DNA of 57,156 bases from contig CAZUAH010000020.1 in assembly GCA_964617665.1 (NCBI GenBank), forward strand, positions 1 through 57,156, in the 5' to 3' direction. Numbering within the stretch: the first letter of the stretch is position 1; every line of letters begins with the position of its first letter. The notes under the pieces are model-generated. The model was given only the letters and a program-made list of their open reading frames with translations, searched no databases and had not been told where the DNA came from. The position numbers and the translations under genes were made by a program. Positions 46,242 through 54,900 of this stretch are shown here, one piece after another. This DNA is from JADHUC01 sp964617665 (lineage in GTDB: Bacteria; Planctomycetota; Planctomycetia; Pirellulales; Pirellulaceae).

Positions 46242-46277
46242 TGTTCCGAAACACCACGACGACAAAGTGAGGGAAGG

Positions 46278-47780
46278 ATGACCAGCCTATTGATTCTCTG
46301 TTGCGCTACCCTTGTGACCGCTGACGACAACTCCGCGATCAAGGTCGATTCTACGAAGCAACTGTTTCTGGACGACGAACTGATCGCCTCGATGGAGAAC
46401 GTCGAGCGAAAGATCCACCAGGCAAAAAAGTACGAAGGTAATCCCGTCCTGTGGCCAAGCGAACCGTGGGAAGGTCATACAGCCGTGATCTATGGCTCGG
46501 TCTTGCGCGACGGCGACAAGTATCGCATGTGGTATCACGGTGGCGCGGGGGTCAGCTATGCGGAGAGCGACGACGGCATCCGCTGGACCAAACCGTCAAT
46601 GGACTTCGTCAAAATCGACGGGCACACGACCAACGTCTTAATCCGTCGCGAAGCCGAAGAAGGCGAACCGAATGCGATTCCCTACTTCTACGAAATCTTC
46701 GGCGTGCACAAGGACGAAAGAGCCACCGACCCGTCGATGCGCTACAAAATGGGATTCTTGAGCCTCGATCGCCAATACAAAGGACCGCATGGAAAGAGGT
46801 TTCACGGCGGACAAAGGCGAGCTCTTGGCGTCGCGGCCAGCGCCGACGGAATCCAGTGGCGACTGGTCGACAATTGGGCGACGGATGCCATCTGCGACGG
46901 CGCCACACATTGGCTGTTCGACGCGGCAGAAGACAAGTTCATCCTGTACGGCCGGACCAAGTTCATCGCACCAGGACTAATGGACGCGTGGCGGACGGGC
47001 AATGCCCTCGACGACTGGGTCAAGAAGTACTACTGGGGACGCTCGGTTGCCCGCGTCGAGTCGCCCGATTTCATCCACTGGAACATTACTGAACCCGCCG
47101 AGGGACCGGTGGTGATGACGGCCGACACCGAGGACAAACCCGGCACCGAGATCTACTCTATGATGGTCTTCCCCTACGAAAGCGTCTATATCGGGCTCGT
47201 TCAAGCATTCCACAATCGTCCAGACGAATGCCACTTGGATGTTCAACTCGCCGTCAGTCGCGACAGCGTGAAATTCACACGAGTTGGCGACCGAGCGACG
47301 TTTTTGCCTTGCGGACCGGTCGGAAGCTGGGATCGGTTCAACAATTCGCTGGCCAACAACCCACCGATCGCCGTCGGCGACGAGTTGCGGATCTACTACG
47401 GCGGAAGAACCTATCGGCACAGTCCGTACCAGGGCAACGACAAAGGAATACCGGGTGGCGGCATTGGATTCGCGACGATCCAACGCGACCGCTTCGTATC
47501 GCTTTCAGCATCATTCAACGCCGGAGTCGTCATGACCAAGCCTCTCACCTTCTGCGGCAAGAACCTACATCTGAACGCCGCTTCCCGCTTCGGCGAAATT
47601 CAGGTGGAACTGCTGAACTCCAAAGGCGACGTCGTGGCCCAATCCACACCAATCCGCCAAGGCAGCCTCGACATCCCAGTCCACTGGGCCAACGGCAGCC
47701 TGGATGGCGCGAACGGCCCACTCGTCGCGAGAATCACACTAAAGAACGCGCATCTCTACGCATTGTGGTGTACCAATTGA
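46278..47780 (+). CDS. Secreted GH32/GH43-like five-bladed propeller protein
   Basis: 500 residues. Short signal peptide (about 1-15, MTSLLILCCATLVTA). Blades typical of the GH32/43/130 propeller: 'LFLDDELIASMENVERKIHQAKKYEGNPVLWPSEPWEG', 'DKYRMWYHGGAGVSYAESDDGIRWTKP', 'VARVESPDFIHWN' and 'GDELRIYYGGRTYRH'. A C-terminal beta-sandwich (about 420-500) follows. Acidic residues for catalysis cannot be assigned with confidence; planctomycete members of this type are usually hypothetical. It follows the ankyrin gene by 36 nt with GAGGGAAGG close to the ATG. Role: probably recognising or cutting a secreted glycan. Confidence 0.75.
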   Translation: MTSLLILCCATLVTADDNSAIKVDSTKQLFLDDELIASMENVERKIHQAKKYEGNPVLWPSEPWEGHTAVIYGSVLRDGDKYRMWYHGGAGVSYAESDDGIRWTKPSMDFVKIDGHTTNVLIRREAEEGEPNAIPYFYEIFGVHKDERATDPSMRYKMGFLSLDRQYKGPHGKRFHGGQRRALGVAASADGIQWRLVDNWATDAICDGATHWLFDAAEDKFILYGRTKFIAPGLMDAWRTGNALDDWVKKYYWGRSVARVESPDFIHWNITEPAEGPVVMTADTEDKPGTEIYSMMVFPYESVYIGLVQAFHNRPDECHLDVQLAVSRDSVKFTRVGDRATFLPCGPVGSWDRFNNSLANNPPIAVGDELRIYYGGRTYRHSPYQGNDKGIPGGGIGFATIQRDRFVSLSASFNAGVVMTKPLTFCGKNLHLNAASRFGEIQVELLNSKGDVVAQSTPIRQGSLDIPVHWANGSLDGANGPLVARITLKNAHLYALWCTN

Positions 47781-47952
47781 GCCGGGGCAGGCAGCGCGCC
47801 GAGCCCTGCAGTCGCGTTGACGACCGGCCACACATCCACCAGGCTCCGAAACGCGCCGCGTTGCCGTTATGCAACTCCGGAGCAAGCTGCTAGACTCGTA
47901 GACGCCCATGTACCTGACGAAGATGTTCTGCTGGGTAAAAGGACAAGATGCC

Positions 47953-50900
47953 ATGAGCTTACACACTCGTGCAAATGATCTGCTTGGACATGCCATATGC
48001 TGGATGGCTGGAGCCTGCGCCGTTATTACTGCACTTGCGGCCGGCGCTGCCTCAGCGGCCGAACGTGAGGAACAGGCTCTCGCGCAGAAGATCCTAAAGG
48101 AAGCCCGAATCCAAGGCGGTTTTGTGGTTCATCTCGGCTGTGGCGACGGCAGGCTCACGAGTGCTCTACGCGTCGATGATCGCTACATGGTGCATGGGCT
48201 GTCGCTTGATGCAAAGGACGTAACGGCGGCTCGTGAGTTGTTCCAAGCGCGTGGCATCTACGGCAATGTAACGGCCGACCAACTCGACGGAGCCGCGCTG
48301 CCGTATGTAGACAATATGGTCAATCTGATGGTGGTAGATGCGAGATTCGAGATGCAAGATGCGGGAAGCGAGATTCCGCGTGTTCTGGCCCCGCGAGGTG
48401 TGGCCGTTGTGCGGGAGAAGGGGAACGAGGCATGGCTATCCCGTATCGCGCATCCCGTATCCCGCATTGGGGGCGGTTTTGCGATGTTCGCAAAACCGGT
48501 CCCTGCAGAAATTGACGAGTGGACGCATTACTTCCACGACTCGACGGGCAACGCGGTTGCGCACGATGCGGTGATCGGTCCGCCTCGGCATTACCAGTGG
48601 GTCGGCGGGCCAGAGTACCTACGCCACCACGACCATATGTCCGGGCTCAGTGCGATGGTCTCTTCCCAGGGGCGCGTCTTTTACATCATCGACTTGGGAC
48701 CAAGGTGGTCGGTGCAGATGCCGCCGCGGTGGATGTTGATTGCACGCGACGGTTTCAACGGCAAGATCTTATGGCAACGGCCCATCACGAAATGGCACAC
48801 GCACCTGTGGCCGCTCAAGAAAGGGCCGGCACAACTTACTCGACGCTTGGTGGCCGTCGACGACCGAGTGTACGTGACGTTGGGAGTCGGCGAACCGGTG
48901 ACGGCGTTGGATGCGGCTACCGGCGAGGTATCGCTGACATACAAGGGAACCGAGGGCACTCAAGAGATCATCCTTGCTGACGGGGTACTGTACCTGCTGG
49001 TCGATCCGGAATTGGATGCCTACAAGTCAATCCCTCGCGAATCAGTGACGGCGATCCGAGGCTCTGGCCGAGATTGGAACTGGGACGAGCGAGAAAGACG
49101 CTTATCGGCGGTCGATGCAGCCACAGGGAATGCAATCTGGACGAAGAAGGAACGCGTCGCGCCCTTGACTCTCGCCGCCCGCAAGCGCCGAGTGTACTAC
49201 CACGATGGTGAAAGCGCCATCTGCCTGGATGGAACCAGTGGTCAACAAGTGTGGGCGTCGGATCCGATTCCACGTTGGAAGCCGATGCATGTGCTGTTCG
49301 GCCCTCGTTTGGTTTTACACGAGGATGTGGTGCTGTTTGCAGGCGGCGAGAGAATGACGCCGCTGGCCGGTGGTCACGACACCATGACGAGCCTGTCCGC
49401 TGAGACGGGCAAGACGCTCTGGACGGCGCCCCATCCTCCCTCGGGATACGCCTCGCCGGAGGATCTACTCGTGGCGGGCGGGCTGGTCTGGAGTGCTGCC
49501 ACGACAAACCGCAGGGATCCGGCCACGTTTACCGGTCGCGATCCTCGGACGGGAGAAGTCAAGGTCGAATTTCCCCGAGACGACGGCGACCACATGTCAC
49601 ACCACCGTTGTCATTCGGCCAGGGCCACGGATCAATATCTGTTGACCTCCAGAACCGGCATCGAGTTTGTGGACTTTCGCCAGGAGCACTGGACGAATCA
49701 CTACTGGGTGCGAGGTTCCTGCAATTACGGCATCATGCCGTGCAACGGTTTGATCTATGCGCCACCGCATTCGTGCGCCTGTTTCCTTCTGGCCAAGCTG
49801 AACGGACTGAATGCCCTCGCACCGGCAAGGGAGTCGAAGGGGCGAAGAGTCGAAGAGTCAAAGAGTGCGATATGTTTGGAGAAGGGGCCTGCGTATGGTG
49901 CATCCGACCACCGGTCTTCAGCCTCCAGCCTTCGGCCTTCTTCCTGGCCTACGTATCGGCACGATGGTGCGCGGAGCGGTGTGACGGAAACGGCTGTGCC
50001 GACGGCGTTAAAGCGCCAGTGGCAGACGGATGTGGGTGGCCGACTGACAGCGCCCGTGATCGCGGAAGGCAAGGTATTTGTTGCCGCGATCGACACGCAT
50101 ACGGTACACGCGGTCGATGCGGAAAACGGCGACCAGGTGTGGAGCTTCACCGCTGGTGGCCGTGTTGATTCGCCGCCGACCGTCTATCGGCAGCGAGTCC
50201 TATTTGGTTCGCACGACGGATGGGTGTACTGCCTGCGAGCCGACGACGGCGCATTGGTCTGGCGGCACCGGGCGGCACCTGTCGACCAGAGAATGATGGC
50301 GTATGAGCAGTTGGAATCCGTATGGCCCGTTCACGGCAGCGTGTTGGTGCGCGATGGGGTCGTATTCTGTGTGGCTGGTCGAGCCATGTGGCTGGACGGT
50401 GGCTTACGGATGGTGCGGCTCGATGTTGACACCGGCCGCAAACTGTCGGAAACGGTGCTCGACGATCGCGATCCCGAGACGGGCAAGAACTTGCAGGACG
50501 GCCTTCGGTGGCCCAACTTGCCAGTGGCGCTTCCTGATGTGTTATCGTGTGACGGTCGTCACGTCTATATGCGGTCTCAGCCGTTTGACCTGGAAGGGAA
50601 TCGGTGCGGCATTGTGACGCCCAGGAACTACACGGAGCAAACCGGGGACACGGCCCATCTGTTCAGCCCGACCGGGTTCTTGGACGACTCGTGGTGGCAT
50701 CGGACCTATTGGATGTTCGGGCGGTCGTACATCAGCGCGGCCGGCGGCTGGCATCTGGCCACCTATCAAGCGCCCGCGGGCCGAATCCTGGCTGTAGATG
50801 ACTCGTCGGTTTACGGTTTCGGGCGAGCACCGCTTCAAGTCAGAGGTACGCCCCACACATATCACCTGTTTGCCTGTAGCAAGGAACCAGAACTGATCAA

Positions 50901-51897
50901 TCCCACCCCGAATCGGCCGCCGCGCAGACAGGGCTCGTCGATTTACGGCAAAGTCATTCCGACACGGCTGACGTACCATTGGTCTGTGGGACTGCCGGTG
51001 CTGGTCAGGGCCATGCTGATTGCGGACCAGACGCTGTTCGTGGCAGGACCGCCCATGATCGCCGAGGAGAGCGACGTGTACAACTTCTACGGCGATCCGG
51101 AGACCCAGGCGAAGATGGCGGAGCAGGTTGAGGCGTTCGAGGGCCGTAAGGGCGCGGTCTTGATGGCGACCTCCAAGGCCGATGGAAAGAAACTGGCGGC
51201 CTACAGCTTGGACTCGGCACCCGTATTCGACGGCATGGCCGCCGCCGGTGGTCGACTGTTTCTGTCCACGGCAGACGGCAGACTTCTTTGTCTGGGCGCT
51301 GGTGACGGCAAACCGCTCCAGCCAGCGCCAAACGTGAAGCCGGGACCAGTGCCAGTGGTAACGGCCGGCTTGGTGGAAACCAAGTCGCATCCGGATTTCC
51401 AGCACCTGTCGACGATCCAAGTCACACCATCGGAACTCGGCTATCGAATCCAAACCGCCCCGAAAGAGATCGGGCTGGCACTCCGCAAGCTCGCAAAGCC
51501 GTTCACCGGGCGAGTCACGTTGCGTGCCAAAGTGCGTCCGAGGCCAGGAGCCAAATCGCCGGATGAACCGGGCAACGGGTTTGTGGCCTTCGGCGCGGCG
51601 CCTGCTGACGAGCACTTGATCAAGTGCGGATACCGCATCAGCAGCAAGCGACTCTATATCGTTCAGGGACCGCTCATGAAAGGCCAATCCAAGTCCACAC
51701 CGGTGGATATCAGGGCCAACGAAGTCGCCGAGATGGATATCACCGTGGATCTCGACAGCCAGAAAGTCGCGGTGACCATGCACGGCCAAACCGTCGAGGC
51801 ACCGTTGGCGCGCCGGCTGGACGCCATCACTTGGCTCGGCTACGTGATCAGCAGTGTCAACGCGGACTTCAGCCAGATTGAAATCACGAACCCGTGA
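47953..51897 (+). CDS. Exported SAM-methyltransferase-fold/PQQ-propeller fusion protein
   Basis: 1314 residues. The ATG at 47953 has AAAGGA nine nt upstream; the frame from 47908 is rejected. Signal peptide about 15-36 (AAGAASAA). Residues about 40-165 are methyltransferase-like: 'GFVVHLGCGDGRL' with G-x-G motif at 61-67, then 'RVLAPRGVAVV'. Next come 'EIDEWTHYFHDSTGNAVAHD' and PQQ-type propeller blades ('LIARDGFNGKILWQRPI', 'TALDAATGEVSLTYKG', 'VHAVDAENGDQVWSF', 'VYCLRADDGALVWRH'). A C-terminal beta-sandwich (about 1150-1314) closes it. Two in-frame repeat insertions interrupt it: residues about 128-173 and 627-664. Planctomycetes carry many such fusions; whether the methyltransferase half is active outside the cytoplasm, where SAM is absent, is doubtful. 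Confidence 0.8.
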   Translation: MSLHTRANDLLGHAICWMAGACAVITALAAGAASAAEREEQALAQKILKEARIQGGFVVHLGCGDGRLTSALRVDDRYMVHGLSLDAKDVTAARELFQARGIYGNVTADQLDGAALPYVDNMVNLMVVDARFEMQDAGSEIPRVLAPRGVAVVREKGNEAWLSRIAHPVSRIGGGFAMFAKPVPAEIDEWTHYFHDSTGNAVAHDAVIGPPRHYQWVGGPEYLRHHDHMSGLSAMVSSQGRVFYIIDLGPRWSVQMPPRWMLIARDGFNGKILWQRPITKWHTHLWPLKKGPAQLTRRLVAVDDRVYVTLGVGEPVTALDAATGEVSLTYKGTEGTQEIILADGVLYLLVDPELDAYKSIPRESVTAIRGSGRDWNWDERERRLSAVDAATGNAIWTKKERVAPLTLAARKRRVYYHDGESAICLDGTSGQQVWASDPIPRWKPMHVLFGPRLVLHEDVVLFAGGERMTPLAGGHDTMTSLSAETGKTLWTAPHPPSGYASPEDLLVAGGLVWSAATTNRRDPATFTGRDPRTGEVKVEFPRDDGDHMSHHRCHSARATDQYLLTSRTGIEFVDFRQEHWTNHYWVRGSCNYGIMPCNGLIYAPPHSCACFLLAKLNGLNALAPARESKGRRVEESKSAICLEKGPAYGASDHRSSASSLRPSSWPTYRHDGARSGVTETAVPTALKRQWQTDVGGRLTAPVIAEGKVFVAAIDTHTVHAVDAENGDQVWSFTAGGRVDSPPTVYRQRVLFGSHDGWVYCLRADDGALVWRHRAAPVDQRMMAYEQLESVWPVHGSVLVRDGVVFCVAGRAMWLDGGLRMVRLDVDTGRKLSETVLDDRDPETGKNLQDGLRWPNLPVALPDVLSCDGRHVYMRSQPFDLEGNRCGIVTPRNYTEQTGDTAHLFSPTGFLDDSWWHRTYWMFGRSYISAAGGWHLATYQAPAGRILAVDDSSVYGFGRAPLQVRGTPHTYHLFACSKEPELINPTPNRPPRRQGSSIYGKVIPTRLTYHWSVGLPVLVRAMLIADQTLFVAGPPMIAEESDVYNFYGDPETQAKMAEQVEAFEGRKGAVLMATSKADGKKLAAYSLDSAPVFDGMAAAGGRLFLSTADGRLLCLGAGDGKPLQPAPNVKPGPVPVVTAGLVETKSHPDFQHLSTIQVTPSELGYRIQTAPKEIGLALRKLAKPFTGRVTLRAKVRPRPGAKSPDEPGNGFVAFGAAPADEHLIKCGYRISSKRLYIVQGPLMKGQSKSTPVDIRANEVAEMDITVDLDSQKVAVTMHGQTVEAPLARRLDAITWLGYVISSVNADFSQIEITNP
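48336..48470. repeat. Inverted heptamer arrays inside the methyltransferase-PQQ gene
   Basis: Six 7-bp units on the plus strand (48336-48377: AGATGCG, AGATTCG, AGATGCA, AGATGCG, GGAAGCG, AGATTCC). About 60 nt further on is an opposite-sense array (48437-48470, TATCCCGTATCGCGCATCCC-like). The arrangement matches the intergenic element at 9801-10000. The encoded peptides (ARFEMQDAGSEI and SRIAHPVSRI) replace what should be a short loop around 'RVLAPRGVAVV'. Confidence 0.75.
49831..49944. repeat. Octamer and heptamer arrays inside the same gene
   Basis: Five 8-bp units at 49831-49870 (GAGTCGAA, GGGGCGAA, GAGTCGAA, GAGTCAAA, GAGTGCGA). Four 7-bp units follow at 49917-49944 (TTCAGCC, TCCAGCC, TTCGGCC, TTCTTCC). 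They encode a low-complexity linker (ESKGRRVEESKSA ... SSASSLRPSS) between 'NALAPA' and 'WPTYRHDGARSG', where related propellers pass almost directly. Frame is kept throughout. Confidence 0.75.
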
Positions 51898-51966
51898 TTC
51901 TTGTTCGCGCGGTGATTCCCCACGTCGAGCTACAAGGTTGGAGTATTGTCCGGATCGACTGAGCTC

Positions 51967-54900
51967 CTAGAACATGCCGCCGGGGAGGCCGCCTCCCATT
52001 CCTCCCATGCCTTGGTTGTAGATGCGTTGGAGCTTGTCGACTTGGCGGCCTTGGAGACGGTTCTTGGTGTCTTGAAGGCCCTTCAATAGCCCAGCCGATG
52101 CGTCCTTGGAGCCCGTACGTTCGAGCGGCATCGGACCGAAAGGCGTCCCGTCGGTTGGAGCTCCGCCCGCTTCGCCACCGAAGAAGCCGCCGCCCATACC
52201 ACCCATGCCTCCCATGCCAAACGCAGGAACGACACCCGTGACGAACGGACGATCGGAGCCTTGGTGTTTTGGCCTTTCCTTCAACGGCGGTTCGCCGTCC
52301 GGGCTCTTGGCCCCCGCAACCGACCGCATCTTATCAAGCAGCGATGCGATATGGCGATGGACATCCTGAGTCTGCGACACAAACAGCACATCCGTGTTCT
52401 GGTACCGGGTCCCTTCGGCTGCCCCCGGCCCGCCTACGCAATCCCACGACTGAGGCGCGACGGTCGACGTGATTATATTGATCAGCGTATCGTAGTCCGA
52501 CCACTCTTTGTCTTCCGAATCGCGGAAGCGGACCAGATCAGACACGGGATAGATGACGGTGGTCAATTCGCATTCGGCCTCCTCGGGCGTGGTGATCAGA
52601 ACGCCATCGTTGTTCACCTGACAAGTGAGCTCGAGCTCACGCAGAATCAGCCTGAATGCGGACCGCAAGGACAGACCGCGTCCCTCGAACGTGATCGGCG
52701 TGTCGGTGCCGATGCCGACGTCGTCCAAGGCCCGTCGATCAAGGTGGATGGGGATGCGATGCTGTCGATGTATGATGTGAGCCACATCTTCCAGCGGTGT
52801 CTCCTTGAACGCCAACGACGTGGGCGCTTCCAGGGCTCGCTCGATCTGCTGTTCTCTCTGGCTGGCACCAGGGCCTCCGACAATCACACCGACGGACCCG
52901 CCCGGTTGTCCCACGGACTCTTGGGCTGCGGCAATCATCGGTGCCGCACTGGCCGGTATTGAAACGGGCAACTGGGAACTCAAATCGCCGGTTGCGGCGG
53001 CGATGGCAGCGGCCGCATCGCGATGGAAAGCATACTTGCCCGCGCCGGCCTGGGCTATCACTGTCGGGCTGCCCACGATTCCCTGGGCTACAAGGAGTCC
53101 GCGACGGTCGGTCACACCGGATACAAAGTCCGAGTTACCGACGCCGATCACTTTCACGTCCGCTTGATGGACGTATTTGCCGGTGGTCGCGTCTTTCACG
53201 GTGGCACGCACTTCGCGCGAAGCCGCATCGTGTTGGACTTCGACCTCCAGCGGCGTTAGCAGAACGAGCCCACTGGCGAACAGGCTGTCGCCGCGGCATA
53301 CGACCAGGTAGGCTCCTTCTTCCTTCAAATCGAGCGACAGTTTGTGTGTGCGGTCGCGGTAGTCCTTGCCGTCGCCCAATTCGATCGTGGCCTCCTGATG
53401 TGGCTCGATGCCGGCCAGATTGATTCGGCTGATGCCGCCTAGATTCTGCCGGAGCAATGCGAACTTCATCAAGTCGATCCGGTAGACCTTCAAGTCGCAC
53501 GAAGCCACGTTACGGAAGTCCAATTCAACCTCAACTGGCTTGCTTGGTCGGACCGTCGTCACCTCCGGCAGGCGGATCGCCTTGCGGAGAAAGTACTCGA
53601 TTGACTTCTTCGCGTCTGGGAAGCGGTCCTCGACCAAACGATACTCTCGGATCGCATCGGCCGCCTGGCCAAGGCTGTGATGAATCTGGCCGAGGATATA
53701 GACAGCCGGCCATTTGTTGTTGCTCTCTGTGGGCTGGCCTGTAGTCTTGTCGACGCGCTTGCTGGCGACGACCTTACGCAACACCTTGCCGGCGTCGTCG
53801 TGCTGGCCCAGTGCAAATCGGCTGTAGCCGATCATGAACCAAAAGTCGTCCAACAGATCGCTGGCGGCATATCGCTCGGCGTACCGCTCGCAGGCTGCCG
53901 CCGCCTCGGCGTGGTTTTCCAAGTCCAGCAGCGCACTGGCCGCCGAAAAAGCGCTTTGGTCGGCAGCCGGATCGAGCGGGTATTCGGTCAGAAAGTCCTC
54001 CAACATGCGCCATGCAGCAGCGATCAAGTCCACACGATTGACTTTCGCCTCTTTCAGTATTGCATCGTCGGCTGCGTCCGGTGCCTTGGCATAAACCTGT
54101 TGAGCCAGCGAGTAGTGAGCTGCGGCGACGTACGGTTCCGGCGGGTACTCGCCCAGCAACTGCTGCATCACGTCGATGCTTCGCAGCAGTTCGCCTTGGG
54201 AAGCCAAGACGCCTGCCACGCCACTTTCCCGCATGAACGTGTCTTCGACCGTCGCCCGAAACGTAAGGTAACTTCGCTCGTACTCGCCCATCTCGTGATA
54301 GGCCGCGCCAATCTGCACGACCTTGGCAATTGGAATCTGTGTGTTGGGCCACTTCTCATAGATGACTTCAAAATAGCGGACGATCTGGGCTGGCTTGTTC
54401 AACTCCAAGGAGACGTCCAGCAGCATCTCGACCGTCTGCTGGTATGGGTTCGCGGTCAGGGTCCAGTTCGTCAACAGTTCTGTCAGCAGCGACTCGGCTT
54501 CTTGCCAGTCTTCGCGTTTGAACGCCAACTTGCCCAACTCGTATAACTCTTGTGGCGTCAGCTTGTAGGGATCGGCGCTCTTGGCGTCTACCGGGAGTAC
54601 CGTCAAATGTTTGGGCTCAGAGACGGCCATCTGTTCCAGGCGATAAACGTTGCGGACCACCGTGGGCGCGGCCCGGTATTCGCCTGGGAGATAGCCATAC
54701 AGTTCGTAGTGAAGCGACCCGATCTTGCGTCTGCCGCCGATGTAGAACGTGATTGCGCCCGGTTCGATTTCGAACCGCTCGAATTGGCCGCGAACCGACT
54801 GTTCGATTACGGTCGCACCGCTGGGAATCGGTTCGGTCACGACCAGGTATTCGAGATGTTCGTTCGGCACTGTCGTGGCGACGTTGCGTTCGATCTTCAG

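Noticed and set aside
49831..49944. CRISPR-like array
   Set aside because: Units are 7-8 bp, contiguous and without spacers, and there are no cas genes.
50542..51789. 415-codon antisense frame
   Set aside because: Opposite PQQ blades; no ribosome binding site and Arg/His/Gly-rich composition typical of high-GC shadows.
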